Shown here: positions 36,870 through 45,344 of the stretch, one piece after another
Layout: every line of letters begins with the position of its first letter
Position numbering within the stretch: position 1 is the stretch's first letter
DNA from: Qipengyuania qiaonensis
Lineage (GTDB): Bacteria > Pseudomonadota > Alphaproteobacteria > Sphingomonadales > Sphingomonadaceae
Direction: 5' to 3'
DNA: 64,000 bases
NCBI RefSeq assembly: GCF_019711515.1
Contig: NZ_JAIGNO010000005.1
Coordinates: 62,001-126,000, forward strand
Program-made: the position numbers and the translations under genes
The notes under the pieces: model-generated
What the model saw: the letters and a program-made list of their open reading frames with translations, nothing else
What the model was told of the DNA's origin: nothing
Databases searched by the model: none

Positions 36870-37214
36870 TCAGCCGTTGCACTTCGCCAGATTGTCGGCG
36901 TCGAGCGCCTCTTCTTTGGCCGTGAACGACGCGATCTGACCGTGTTCGCGCTGCAGTTCGCGGCAGACGCGCAGCGGGCGCGAATTGCCCTTCTGGGCGA
37001 CGCAGGTCGTGCCCTGGCAGGCCCAGGCGACGCCACCGGCAATGGTGGTGGTCTTTTCGGCAACCGGCTGTGCCAATTCGACGGTGTAGAAAGCACCGCC
37101 CGTTTTGGCTTCGGCGGCGGTTGGCGCGATTGCGGCACCGAAGGTCAGCGAAGTGTAGGCGAAGGCAGCGGCGATGGCGCCGATATTGACCGAGCGGGGG
37201 AGAGTGGAGGCCAT
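36870..37214 (-). CDS. CC_3452-like secreted protein
   Basis: A 114-residue protein with a signal peptide (AAAFAYTSLTFGAAIAPTAAEA) and a mature part with FYTVELAQPVAEKTT, VAWACQGTTCVAQK and RPLRVCRELQRE, then LDADNLAKCN. The cysteines are placed for two disulfides. The pattern fits the CC_3452 family known from Caulobacter and sphingomonads, which has no assigned function. It has its own terminator and is divergent from the HxlR regulator. Confidence 0.8.
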   Translation of the reverse strand: MASTLPRSVNIGAIAAAFAYTSLTFGAAIAPTAAEAKTGGAFYTVELAQPVAEKTTTIAGGVAWACQGTTCVAQKGNSRPLRVCRELQREHGQIASFTAKEEALDADNLAKCNG

Positions 37215-37301
37215 GTGAAATTCCTTCCTGGTTGCAATTTTATCAACGGGGCTTGCTATTTCTTCAACTAAGTTTCATTAAGCAACCCGTTGCGAATCGC
37301 T

Positions 37302-37317
37302 ACCTAAACTTATAGGT
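37302..37317. promoter_or_regulatory. possible HxlR operator
   Basis: ACCTA and TAGGT are inverted around six bases in the AT-rich 182-base gap between the divergent CC_3452-like and HxlR genes. A further TAGGTTT half occurs near 37369. HxlR proteins bind such short dyads close to their own promoters, so self-control is plausible. Confidence 0.35.
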
Positions 37318-37396
37318 TTTGGAATGCAACCCTTTTTTCCAGGTTTGGCAAATCGGTTTTTTGCGCTAGATAGGTTTCTGGAAGAGGACTGAATTT

Positions 37397-37951
37397 ATGG
37401 GTGACATCCGCGAGCCGCTCCGTGAACTGACCGAATGCGGCCTGCCGCAAGCGCTGGAAGCGATGGGGGAGCGGTGGTCGTTCATGATCCTGCGGGCCAG
37501 CTTCAACGGCCTGCACCATTTCGAAGAGTTTCTCACGGAACTGGGCATCGCGCGCAACATCCTGTCGAACCGGCTCGCCAAGCTGGTCGAGAACGGCATT
37601 CTCAAACGCGACCCCTGCGCGGACGACAAGCGCAAGATCGAATATCGCCTTACCGAGAAAGGGCTCGACCTGCTCCCCGCCATGGTCGCGCTTCGTCAAT
37701 GGGGCCAGAAATACGGTGCCGAAGTCGTCGAAAATCCCGTGCTCGTCGACGAGCGCGACCGTTTGCCGATCGGGCCGACCTCCATTCTCAGTCATGATGG
37801 CCGTATCCTAGGCCCGGCGGATCTTCATCTTGTCGAGCGCAATAATCTGGGCATCCGTGCAGACGGTTCGAGGGCACAGGCCGGCGATGCATTGATACGC
37901 GGCGACGTTGTCGACATCGCCGGTGCACGCAAGGCGAGAAGCGCGGCCTGA
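37397..37951 (+). CDS. HxlR-family transcriptional regulator
   Basis: The 184-residue protein has the HxlR winged helix in its first 100 residues: CGLPQALEAMGERWSFMIL, FNGLHHFEEFLTELGIARNIL, SNRLAKLVENGIL and RKIEYRLTEKGLDLLP. The C-terminal part (LSHDGRILGPADLHLVERN) is longer than in minimal HxlR proteins. Members often sense electrophiles or oxidants through cysteines; Cys16 and Cys75 are candidates. The start follows GGAAGAGG. Confidence 0.9.
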   Translation: MGDIREPLRELTECGLPQALEAMGERWSFMILRASFNGLHHFEEFLTELGIARNILSNRLAKLVENGILKRDPCADDKRKIEYRLTEKGLDLLPAMVALRQWGQKYGAEVVENPVLVDERDRLPIGPTSILSHDGRILGPADLHLVERNNLGIRADGSRAQAGDALIRGDVVDIAGARKARSAA

Positions 37952-37993
37952 GCGAAACCCGCCGGATCGCACAAAGCCCAGTTCGCCGCGGCG

Positions 37994-38791
37994 CTATTGC
38001 CCTCCGGGCCCCCGCTCTATCCCGTAGTCGATTCTGATCCGCACCCATGCGCCAACCAGGGGGCGGCCACCTTTCTGTGGCGGACGGACCTTGAACTGCC
38101 AGGCGGCCGACTGAACCGCTGCGGCGATACCCGATCCTTGCGGCCACTCTCCCACGATAACGCAATCCTCGACCCGAAAATCGGCTGCCGTGCGGCAGTT
38201 GACCAGGCCCCAGCCGGGGCCCTGCGCGGTGGACAGATACCCGGCCAGTTCGCTGTCGTATGGCCGGCGATACCAGCGCGCGGCATAGAGCGGTTCGCCA
38301 TTCGGCCCGCTACCCGCTATCTGGGGCGTATCGCCGGGCGCAGGCGTGTATGCGGGACCGTAGGCTGGCTTTGCCTGAGCTGGAGCGGAAGGCCCCTGCT
38401 TCGGCACGCTCTCAAGTGAAAAGTCGTTGCGCAGGATCGGGCGTGGCGCGGGCGCAGGCGGCGAAAGCGGCTTGGGATTTTCCCGGTCGACTTGCGCGGG
38501 TTGTTCCGGTGCCGGCTGCTCGGGCGAGATCTCGGGTGCCTCGGCTGCCGAAGGAGCAGGCGCTTCCTCGGTCTCATCCTCCTCCTCGGGCGTGCTGGCG
38601 GTGAAGGCCACCAGCGTTTCGCTCATCTCCGCAACTTCGCGCTTCACCGAGCCGAGCGACAAGAGGATGAGGATCAGCAGCACCTCGAGCGCCAACGCCA
38701 GCGCCAGCGCGGGCAGTCGCTGCCGTAGTTCCGGGCTCAATTCCTCGTAACGCCGACGGAGCGAATCGATTGGGGTGCTGGGGGACTTCAC
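37994..38791 (-). CDS. TonB-like periplasmic protein
   Basis: A 265-residue protein. After a short basic head, one membrane helix (about residues 25-45) anchors it; then comes a long Pro/Glu/Ala-rich linker, and a C-terminal globular domain (about 170-260: YDSELAGYLSTAQG, VNCRTAADFRVEDCVIVGEWP, FKVRPPQKGGRPL). This is the layout of energy-transducing TonB-family proteins, though no TonB box partner genes are near. The start is a GTG at 38791; the longer frame to 38941 is not supported. Exact role uncertain. Confidence 0.7.
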   Translation of the reverse strand: MKSPSTPIDSLRRRYEELSPELRQRLPALALALALEVLLILILLSLGSVKREVAEMSETLVAFTASTPEEEDETEEAPAPSAAEAPEISPEQPAPEQPAQVDRENPKPLSPPAPAPRPILRNDFSLESVPKQGPSAPAQAKPAYGPAYTPAPGDTPQIAGSGPNGEPLYAARWYRRPYDSELAGYLSTAQGPGWGLVNCRTAADFRVEDCVIVGEWPQGSGIAAAVQSAAWQFKVRPPQKGGRPLVGAWVRIRIDYGIERGPGGQ

Positions 38792-39028
38792 GGATGAAGA
38801 GTGCTCTGAAGCTTCTGCGTCTCGCCGGTTGCCGACACATGCCGGCAATTTATCCCTGCCCCACGCGCAGTGGCATGGGCGAAACCGGCTCCGGTTACAA
38901 GAAAAGCCTGCACAGGGCCCCTGAATTCGGCGCAGTGCCACCGTGACGTCATCGTTAAAACGATCTCAACACGTCGCTGGCACAAAACGGATATTCGCGA
39001 ATCCATCTTGCAGAGCCGGACTGCCATA

Positions 39029-39379
39029 GTGATCGAAATCGAAGTCCAGAATGAAACGCACCAGGACGTGCACCGTATCAAGGCGATGACGGTGCCGCGT
39101 ATCGGCGAGGGCATCCGCCTGAAGGAGCCCAACGGCCAATGGGCGTCCTACGATATCCTCGACGTCTGGTACCAGCAGGCCGAATTCGGCGAAATCTGGG
39201 TGCCCTATATCCATGTTCGCATGACGCCCGAAGAGCTCCGGGCAATCGACATGACCGGGGCGAACCCGCTGGTGGACAAGGCCCAGCAAATGCCCATCGA
39301 GGATTTCCTCAAGAAGTTCGAGGGCGAGCATGAGCACGAAACGGTCAAACTCAACCTCGATATGAGCGAGGACGTCTGA
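39029..39379 (+). CDS. conserved hypothetical protein
   Basis: An open frame of about 116 residues with VIEIEVQNETHQDVHRIKAM at the start, then EGIRLKEPNGQWASYDILDVWYQ, FGEIWVPYIHVRMTPEEL and an acidic end (FEGEHEHETVKLNLDMSEDV). It looks like a small mixed alpha/beta soluble protein. The start is unsure: GTG at 39029 fits the folded part, while a TTG and an ATG lie further upstream at 39008 and 38870 in the same frame. No family recognised. Divergent from the TonB-like gene. Confidence 0.6.
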   Translation: MIEIEVQNETHQDVHRIKAMTVPRIGEGIRLKEPNGQWASYDILDVWYQQAEFGEIWVPYIHVRMTPEELRAIDMTGANPLVDKAQQMPIEDFLKKFEGEHEHETVKLNLDMSEDV

Positions 39380-39650
39380 AGATCGGGCGCTTTGCAGTTA
39401 CAGTACCCGATTGCCGATATGTTTCTGCGGTCGAAACAGGTCTGAACCAGCCCGTTCGCCGATCACTTCGGCGTTTCTAAACCGAATTGCTCATCACATC
39501 GTTTTCGGATAACGCACGCCTCCAACTGGACACCGGTTCCGAGGTCGAAATGGTCAGGTCAAAACTTACCGCTTAGCGGCGCATTCATGTGACCCAACCC
39601 GTACGGCGTTTCGTGCGGCCCTCTCCTGATTCGACCGATTGAGACCTCCC

Positions 39651-40493
39651 ATGTTGCTCGAACTTGTGCGCGTTCATCGCGGACGCCTCCTGACCGCTTA
39701 CTGCCTTACCGCCGGTGGCCTGATCGCGGCACTGCTTTATCCTCTGGCTACCGGGCTTGCCATTAATGGCGTCTTGTCCGGGGCCTACATTGCCGTGCTT
39801 TGGCTGGTTGGCTGCCATGCTGCGCAGCTTGTGCTGACGGTTGCATCCAAACGCTACGATACCCGAGTGTACACGCGGATATACGGTGCACTTGCTTCGG
39901 ATATCGTCGACAGGTCTCGTACAGATGGGTTGGAACCCGCGCGTGTTGCCGCGCGCGTTGCGCTTTCGCGTGAGTATACGGTCTTCCTCGAGGAAGATGT
40001 GCCGAGAATTCTCTATGCGGGGATAGCCTTGATCGTTTCGCTGTCGGCGCTAGCGTTCCTGGAGCCCTCGCTCGCTTTGGCCTGCCTGGCTCTGGGCTTG
40101 CCATTGCTGCTCATTGGTCGTTGGCTAGGACGCAGGTCCAGCTTTTTGAACAAGGGGCTCAACAACCGTTTGGAGAATGAAGTCGGCCTCTTGGCGCATG
40201 GTAGCGAAAGCAAGGTCCGGCGTCATTTCACGGCTTTGGCGGGGTGGCGGATCAAGCTTTCTGATGCGGAGTCCACCGCATTCGGCCTGATGGAGATCCT
40301 CGTCATCGTGCTCTTCGTCATTGCACTTTGGCAGGTCGGAACGGCCGACAAGAGTCCTCAGGCCGGCGATGTCTTCGCGATTTTCTCCTATCTCTGGCGA
40401 TTTGTCGAAAGCCTCGATCAAATACCGATACTGATCCAGAAGATTGCCAAGCTTAAGGATCTGAACCGACGTCTCGCTTCCGTCGTCGCTTAA
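39651..40493 (+). CDS. ABC-transporter-type six-helix membrane protein without ATPase
   Basis: The 280-residue product is an ABC exporter-type membrane domain: about six helices (for example AYCLTAGGLIAALLYPLA, LIVSLSALAFLEP and ILVIVLFVIALWQVG) with cytosolic loops RYDTRVYTRIYGALAS and LEPARVAARVALSREY. No nucleotide-binding domain follows, and none is encoded nearby. Such lone proteins occur in alphaproteobacteria, but their role is unknown. The start at 39651 is preferred; a TTG four codons earlier is possible. It converges with the comM 3' fragment. Confidence 0.75.
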   Translation: MLLELVRVHRGRLLTAYCLTAGGLIAALLYPLATGLAINGVLSGAYIAVLWLVGCHAAQLVLTVASKRYDTRVYTRIYGALASDIVDRSRTDGLEPARVAARVALSREYTVFLEEDVPRILYAGIALIVSLSALAFLEPSLALACLALGLPLLLIGRWLGRRSSFLNKGLNNRLENEVGLLAHGSESKVRRHFTALAGWRIKLSDAESTAFGLMEILVIVLFVIALWQVGTADKSPQAGDVFAIFSYLWRFVESLDQIPILIQKIAKLKDLNRRLASVVA

Positions 40494-40529
40494 CCGAACT
40501 TTTCCGCGAAAATCGGCCTTAGCGCATCC

Positions 40530-41400
40530 TTATGCCCGCGGAGGCTGGCGGCGATAGGATAGCGCTTCGGCGACATGTATCCGCCCAACCGTTTCGGCAC
40601 CTGCGAGATCGGCGATCGTGCGCGCCACGCGTAGCATGCGCGTATAGCTTCTGGCCGACAGACGCATGGCCGTGGCGGCCTGCATCAGCAGTTCGCGACC
40701 CGCGTCGTCCGGCGTGGCAAATTGCTCCAAAGCATCGCCGTCCAGATCGGCATTGGTACGCGCGCCGGTCGCGTCGCAACGGGCGGTCTGGCGCTGGCGG
40801 GCGGCCATCACACGCGCGGCGACCTCTCTGCTGCCCTCGGCGGGTGGGGGCAAAGCGAGATCGGCGGCGCTGACCGGATCGACCTCGACATGCAGGTCGA
40901 TCCGGTCGAGCATCGGGCCGGACACCTTGCTCTGGTAATCGGCGGCGCATTTCGGCGCGCGGCTGCAGGCGAGCGCGGCATCGCCCAGATGGCCGCACCG
41001 GCACGGGTTCATCGCCGCGATCAACTGGACGTTCGCGGGGAAGGTAACGTGGGCATTGGCGCGCGCGACATCGACCTTGCCCGTCTCGAGCGGCTGGCGC
41101 AGCGAGTCCAGCACCGCGCGCTGGAATTCGGGCAGTTCGTCGAGGAACAATACGCCGAGATGCGCCAGGCTGACTTCGCCCGGCTTCACGCGCAGGCCGC
41201 CTCCGGTCAGCGCCGCCATGCTGGCCGAATGATGCGGTGCACGGAACGGGCGGGCGCGGTTGATGCGGCCTTCTTCCAGCGTCCCGGCGACCGATTGCAC
41301 CATGCTGACCTCCAGCGCTTCGGCCGGCGACAGCGGCGGCAATATGCCGGGAAGGCAGCTTGCCAGCAGGCTCTTGCCTGCGCCGGGAGGTCCGATCAAC
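40530..41400 (-). pseudogene. comM: 3' fragment of comM/yifB (Mg-chelatase-like AAA+ ATPase)
   Basis: The 289-residue fragment opens at the Walker A motif IGPPGAGKS and continues through the ComM ATPase (HHSASMAALTGGG, LFLDELPEFQ, NPCRCGHLGD) and the C-terminal domain ending VAEALSYRRQPPRA. ComM is a branch-migration helicase for DNA recombination during natural transformation. Its first half is 6.1 kb away at 47564-48203. In the element, a stop lies a few codons before the joint, so only a TTG at 41399 could start this part. The fragment shows no frameshift. Confidence 0.93.
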
Positions 41401-41424
41401 AGCAGGTTGTTTCGTCAAGACCCG
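41380..41424. other. left junction (attachment site) of the mobile element
   Basis: Gene DNA up to 41400 changes to element DNA. AGCAGGTTGT at 41401-41410 also occurs at 47554-47563, and the half-site AAGACCCG at 41417-41424 is an inverted partner of CGGGGTCTT at 47531-47539. Seen in sequence. Confidence 0.85.
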
Positions 41425-41476
41425 TGTATAGAGTCACCGGGAAATATCGCGCGAGATTGTCGTTGTTCCGCGCTGG

Positions 41477-41599
41477 CTAGAGGCTTGCGTAAATCAACCA
41501 CACAACCCAAGGAAACAGTATCAATGCGCTGACCATTGCAAATTCGATATAGGTGCCGATCTTGCTCCTACGCCGCGTCATGCTCACGCCATGGGCCAT
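41477..41599 (-). CDS. possible 40-residue membrane peptide
   Basis: A short frame with a basic head (SMTRRRSKIG) and one membrane helix (FAMVSALILFPWVVWLIYASL, split at residue 20 or so). It lies 67 bases inside the left end. The frame remains open a further 20 codons upstream (RNRLYNHKETQG) without an ATG, so it may be the end of a broken gene. No ribosome-binding site is clear. Confidence 0.3.
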   Translation of the reverse strand: MAHGVSMTRRRSKIGTYIEFAMVSALILFPWVVWLIYASL

Positions 41600-41814
41600 G
41601 GGGCAGACGAGGGCAAGTGTTCCGCTAACGCCTTGAGTCTCCTTGTGATTATACAGCCTGTTGCGGATTTCTTAATCACCAATGAAGTAGGTGGATAGGG
41701 ATACATTAAGGGGGCGAAATGCTGCGGATTCAGGCGATTGTGTTATTCGCGACAGGTTGGAGAGCAGGGGCTCGCATGCAGCGGGCATGTTCGAGAGCCA
41801 AACGGGCCTACCCT

Positions 41815-42030
41815 ATGCGGCTTACTTTAATGTCTGCTGTCTTCCTGATGCTGGCTGGTTGCGACCCAAATGCAACCCCCACTTACGGGACGACTGGCCT
41901 TCCAAAAAACTGCCGCGCAATCATCCAGGCTAACGTGGAGCGCTGGCGCACGGGGCAGCACTCCGCTGAGGACGCTATGGCATCCATCGAGCGGAATTGC
42001 GGTGAAAATGGGCATTCTTGGGGTCGCTAG
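41815..42030 (+). CDS. small lipoprotein of the element
   Basis: A 71-residue protein: MRLTLMSAVFLMLAGC, a typical lipoprotein signal with Cys16, then PNATPTYGTTGLPKNCRAII and a short helical end (NVERWRTGQHSAEDAMASIERNC split by residues). An alternative longer start at 41719, after AGGGGGCG, would bury the signal, so 41815 is preferred. The function is unknown; surface lipoproteins in mobile elements may exclude related phages, but nothing here proves that. Confidence 0.6.
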   Translation: MRLTLMSAVFLMLAGCDPNATPTYGTTGLPKNCRAIIQANVERWRTGQHSAEDAMASIERNCGENGHSWGR

Positions 42031-42065
42031 GGCTGTGGTGTCGTGGCGTCCCGTAGCGGCACAAT

Positions 42066-42941
42066 CTAATCGTCGGCTTCATCGTCTGACTGCCACCATG
42101 CTGAGAACTTTTCTGTATCCTCTTGTTCGGCCTTAAGTGCCAGGGCCATGCTCTCAACGATGCCTGGGGAGTATGCTTCCAGTATCTGGCCCAAGAGCAG
42201 TGGTGATAAGTCCATCTCCATGACGCCCTTCGCCTTCTTTGACGCCCGCCGACGTTGCTGCTCTTCCCAGTCGCTCGCCCCGCTGTCACGCTCACCGCCG
42301 GTCAGGGCTTCGGCCATCCGCCTGGCGGCGCTCCAAGAGACTATTAGGGTGCAGTCGTGGCCCGCCGCTTCTAGGGCTTTCCTCGCGGCCCTCATGTTGC
42401 CAATGACGCGCTCACTCACACCGTGCAGCTCAGCGGTCGCGCTCTTCGATAGCTTGTCACGTCGCGCGACAGAGGACCATGCCGCGTCGATCTTGTCGGC
42501 GTCGCTCATCGGGAGGCGGTTCTTTTTGTTGTCCCTCACGCTCTCCTGCACCGCCCATGTGACCCGCGCTTCTCCGTCAAGGTCGGACTGGAGCACATTC
42601 ACGGGAACGGGAACGCCCCATCCGACCTGATGGTAGGCCTGAAGGCGATGGTGGCCATCCAAGAGATACCAGTGGGAGCCAAACGCCGTGATGGTGAGCG
42701 GGTCGAGCGCATTGCCCGCTTTCGCAATCTTCGCGAGGTTGGCGACGTGGGCTTCGCTGCGCCCTGGGGCATAGGCAATGCTGTCATGACGCGGCTGGAA
42801 CAGGCTGCGCTCTTCCTTGATGTCTGCCAACAGTACCCTGGTGGGAACGTCGGGGCGCGGGGGGCTCATCGCGGCCTCTGCCATCGCCTTCCTGCGGACT
42901 GGAGTGCTCATTCGGTCGGGAGGATAGAGCGGGGACGTCAT
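42066..42941 (-). CDS. ParB/Spo0J-like nuclease-fold protein
   Basis: A 291-residue protein with a ParB N-terminal domain (VLLADIKEERSLFQPRHDS, GNALDPLTITAFGSHWYLLDGHHRLQAYHQ read in parts; LLDGHHRLQAYHQ at 93-105), then a ParB-like HTH region (SKSATAELHGVSERVIGNM) and a C-terminal helical part. No ParA is next to it, so plasmid-type partition is unlikely. It may be a regulator or nucleotide hydrolase of the element. The start MTSPLYPPDR follows GAAACGAAA; later Met codons are possible. Confidence 0.82.
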   Translation of the reverse strand: MTSPLYPPDRMSTPVRRKAMAEAAMSPPRPDVPTRVLLADIKEERSLFQPRHDSIAYAPGRSEAHVANLAKIAKAGNALDPLTITAFGSHWYLLDGHHRLQAYHQVGWGVPVPVNVLQSDLDGEARVTWAVQESVRDNKKNRLPMSDADKIDAAWSSVARRDKLSKSATAELHGVSERVIGNMRAARKALEAAGHDCTLIVSWSAARRMAEALTGGERDSGASDWEEQQRRRASKKAKGVMEMDLSPLLLGQILEAYSPGIVESMALALKAEQEDTEKFSAWWQSDDEADD

Positions 42942-43371
42942 GCTGGTTTCGTTTCTCTTAGCATCAATCGCTGTGCATTAGGCATATGCACCGTGCATAG
43001 GCAAGCGGCCTTTTGGTCCTATCGGCATCTACCGGTCCGCACGGTCCAGAGCGTGGACTGAAGGACGCGCGGAAGTGCCCGCAGGCTCCTTGCGCTTCGC
43101 TCAGGCACCGCGTGGCTTCTTAAGGCATCATACTGGGCTGTAAGTCTCTCCAGAGGGCCTTCGACGCCGGGGCTGGGCGTAGGGTAGCCCCCTTGCAAAC
43201 CGTCCCTTCCGCTAACCGAGGGGCCTTTGAGCCTTCAGGTCCGCCGCTGGTGTGGCTCGCTGGGAAACACAATTGGGGACTACTCCACTGAAAGAGCCGA
43301 CTCCGGTCGTCCTAAATATCGAAAACTGCGCCGGAAACACTCTCTTTGACACCCGAATATCTTGGATCGTA
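42942..43371. other. non-coding gap of 430 bases in the element
   Basis: No coding frame with a convincing start is seen. The stretch has several hairpin-like blocks (for example GTGCCCGCAGGCTCCTTGCGCTTCGCTCAGGCAC read in parts) and lies between the 5' end of the leftward ParB-like gene and the 3' end of the resolvase gene. It may hold the ParB-like promoter or an element RNA; nothing certain. Confidence 0.4.
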
Positions 43372-44046
43372 CTATGCTGCCAGCCGCGCCAGAAGGTTGC
43401 GAACTGAGGAGGGATGCCACTGGCCGCCTCTCGGGGTTCGCATCTGCATCTCGTTCAACTCTTTGGCCATCCCTGCGAGGGTGGTGATACCCCGCTCTTG
43501 CAGCTCATCCACCACCGGCTGAAGCTGGGCCGCGTGGTCGTCCGCTGCACCCTTGATGGCGTCCACAGCGGCTCCGTTGCCCTTCGCGGCCCTGAGGAGC
43601 GCTTCGGCCCCGTTAGGGTTCCCTAGGCGCTGCCCTCTGGCCTTCGCCGCTGCAAGTGCCGTCTTGGTCCGTGCTGAGATGGCCTCGCGTTCCTGTTGGG
43701 CCACAAGAGCGAGGATGCCGACCGTAAGGTGGCAAGCGTCTGGCATATCCGCAGCGACGAACCGTGCGCCGCTCTCCTGAAGCTGGAGGAGGAAGGCCGC
43801 GTTGCGGCTCAGTCTATCGAGCTTGGCGATCACGAGGGTAGCTCCGGTGACCTGGGCTCGGTGGATTGCCTTGGCCAACTCGGGGCGGTCATTCCGCTTG
43901 CCGCTCTCGACTTCGGTGAACTCCGCAAGAACGTCACACCCACGGGTCTTACAGAACTGCTCCACCGCCGTGCGCTGGGCAGCCAGACCGAGGCCGCTGC
44001 GCCCTTGGGCCGTGGTGCTGACACGAAAATAGAGGACCGCGTTCAT
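43372..44046 (-). CDS. small serine recombinase (resolvase/invertase family)
   Basis: A 224-residue protein with the resolvase catalytic domain: LYFRVSTTAQGRSGLGL (Ser10), SGKRNDRPELAKA, LVIAKLDRLSRN, ARFVAADMPDA, LALVAQQEREAISARTKTAL. The C-terminal part ends in an HTH-like TPRGGQWHPSSVRNLLARLA for DNA binding. It probably resolves or inverts element DNA, perhaps at the inverted repeat just upstream (44060-44097). The start at 44046 is the first Met of the fold. Confidence 0.92.
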   Translation of the reverse strand: MNAVLYFRVSTTAQGRSGLGLAAQRTAVEQFCKTRGCDVLAEFTEVESGKRNDRPELAKAIHRAQVTGATLVIAKLDRLSRNAAFLLQLQESGARFVAADMPDACHLTVGILALVAQQEREAISARTKTALAAAKARGQRLGNPNGAEALLRAAKGNGAAVDAIKGAADDHAAQLQPVVDELQERGITTLAGMAKELNEMQMRTPRGGQWHPSSVRNLLARLAA

Positions 44047-44059
44047 CGCCCAATCGCCT

Positions 44060-44097
44060 GTACAAAATCTAGTAACGTTGGTTAGGCTATTTTGTAC
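44060..44097. repeat. inverted repeat upstream of the resolvase gene
   Basis: GTACAAAAT and ATTTTGTAC are perfect nine-base inverted arms with a 20-base spacer, 14 bases before the resolvase start. Layout and position fit a recombinase binding site or operator. Confidence 0.7.
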
Positions 44098-44701
44098 GGA
44101 CCTGTCAATCGGCAAATGTCCGGTTCAAAGCGATGGCCAAGGCTGTCGAATGTCAGCGAATGTCGGCCTGCTCGCCTGATCCTGCGGCTGGCCCGATTGA
44201 GGGGGAGGGTGCTTGCGGGAGAGAGCATCTCTGTAGGACTCTGGATAACGTCGGCGCGATATCCAATGTGGAATGGGATCGCGGGTCCCTCCTCCCCGGC
44301 AGTGATGGTACCACAGCGATCCGCTCGATCACGTTTCGAAACTGGCGGCTTCGCTGCGCCGCTGTAAATTTACATCGGACCTTCACGCCAGCACGTGTTT
44401 CCCTGGAAAATATCTGGGTCCCTTATTGGCGCTGCGGCTTTGACGGGGCAGCGGTCTCGCGCCGCGAAGAGGGGGGAGGGGCTTTTCTCTCGGGGGTCCC
44501 ACACAAGGGGGCGGATACGCGGCCTTTAGTGCCTAATATAGGATAACCAATTCCTGCCCAAAGAACTCCACGACTGCCTGCAACGGTCAGTGGAATGGGT
44601 AGTGGAGCTTCCAAACCCCTTTCATGAAAGAAACAATTTGAAAATCGTAATACAGGCGGTTTCCCCGTCCTCTCACCCCATGCAGCCCCCGCAAGCTACC
44701 T
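44098..44701. other. long non-coding gap in the element
   Basis: Short open frames here overlap one another and lack start signals, so none is accepted. Together with the flanking dyads this 600-base stretch is the largest gene-free part of the element and may contain control sites or a structured RNA. Confidence 0.4.
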
Positions 44702-44716
44702 CGCTCAGACTGAGCG
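44702..44716. promoter_or_regulatory. perfect 15-base palindrome
   Basis: CGCTCAG-A-CTGAGCG is a perfect dyad 18 bases before the leader and 50 bases before the BRO-N-like gene. It is a good operator candidate. Confidence 0.45.
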
Positions 44717-44734
44717 CTTCATTGGAGGTGCGCT

Positions 44735-44770
44735 GTGGCTGACCTTGACGGGAATGTCATAGCAGAATGA
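44735..44770 (+). CDS. possible 11-codon leader peptide
   Basis: GTG opens V-A-D-L-D-G-N-V-I-A-E and the TGA overlaps the next gene's ATG as ATGA. A strong GGAGG lies seven bases before the GTG, whereas the BRO-N-like gene itself has none. Translational coupling through this peptide is likely. Confidence 0.45.
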   Translation: MADLDGNVIAE

Positions 44771-45276
44771 CCTACGCTGTTGAGTGGGGGCCGTCTGTCG
44801 AGTTGGCCTTCAATGGTTCCGTCGTCCGCGCTGTGCCTATCGGTGGCGTGCCTTGGTTCGCCCTGCCAGACCTTGTGGACGTCCTGGGTTTCGCAGAGAG
44901 TGCTGCGGACGCTGTGGCGGTGGAGGGGTTTCCTCCAGATGCTTTGTTGAAAGCCGATGAGGTCGACGATCCTGGAATACCGGGAGAGCCGTGCAGTGTG
45001 TCCCTGCTGTCGCCTGTCGGCGTTTGGTGGTGGACCCATTACACCAACCCAGCCCGTGGCCAAAGACTAGCTGCGTGGGCCAAACGCGAGGCGCTTAAAT
45101 CCAACCCAGCGCCTGGGGACCCTGCCGTCTACCTACGCGCTTCAGCCGATGGCGCTCTCCCGCCGTACCCCCTGAGATATTCGGGACGAAAACGAGAGTG
45201 GATCGACCTGAAAGAAAGCTTTGTCGCGACTTACACTCCTCGTTTCAGGCACGGACGTCCGCCGTCGCTTCCCTAA
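44767..45276 (+). CDS. BRO-N-like protein of the element
   Basis: A 169-residue protein resembling the N-terminal domain of phage BRO/antirepressor proteins: VELAFNGSVVRAVPIGGVPWFALPDLVDVLGF in parts, then SLLSPVGVWWWTHYTNPARGQRLAAWAKREAL. BRO-N domains bind DNA or regulate lysogeny. The C-terminal 50 residues are not recognised. It has no good ribosome site of its own (see leader at 44735) and ends at a strong terminator. Regulation of the element is the likely job. Confidence 0.6.
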   Translation: MTYAVEWGPSVELAFNGSVVRAVPIGGVPWFALPDLVDVLGFAESAADAVAVEGFPPDALLKADEVDDPGIPGEPCSVSLLSPVGVWWWTHYTNPARGQRLAAWAKREALKSNPAPGDPAVYLRASADGALPPYPLRYSGRKREWIDLKESFVATYTPRFRHGRPPSLP

Positions 45277-45283
45277 CCTATCC

Positions 45284-45328
45284 AAAAATACCCCCTGGGT
45301 CCCGCGCGGGACTTGGGGGGTATTTTTT
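45284..45328. terminator. strong bidirectional terminator
   Basis: AAAAATACCCCC and GGGGGGTATTTTTT with inner GTCCCGCGCGGGAC form an almost perfect stem with A and T tracts on both sides. It separates the BRO-N-like gene from the converging tiny-gene set. Confidence 0.9.
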
Positions 45329-45344
45329 GGTCGAGAAGGACGCC

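Noticed and set aside
42942..43371. Possible tRNA or structured RNA in the element gap
   Set aside because: Hairpin blocks occur, but no tRNA cloverleaf with T-loop sequence could be built.
44133..44546. 137-residue open frame within the element
   Set aside because: No ribosome-binding site, no hydrophobic or family pattern, and overlapped by other equally unsupported frames.
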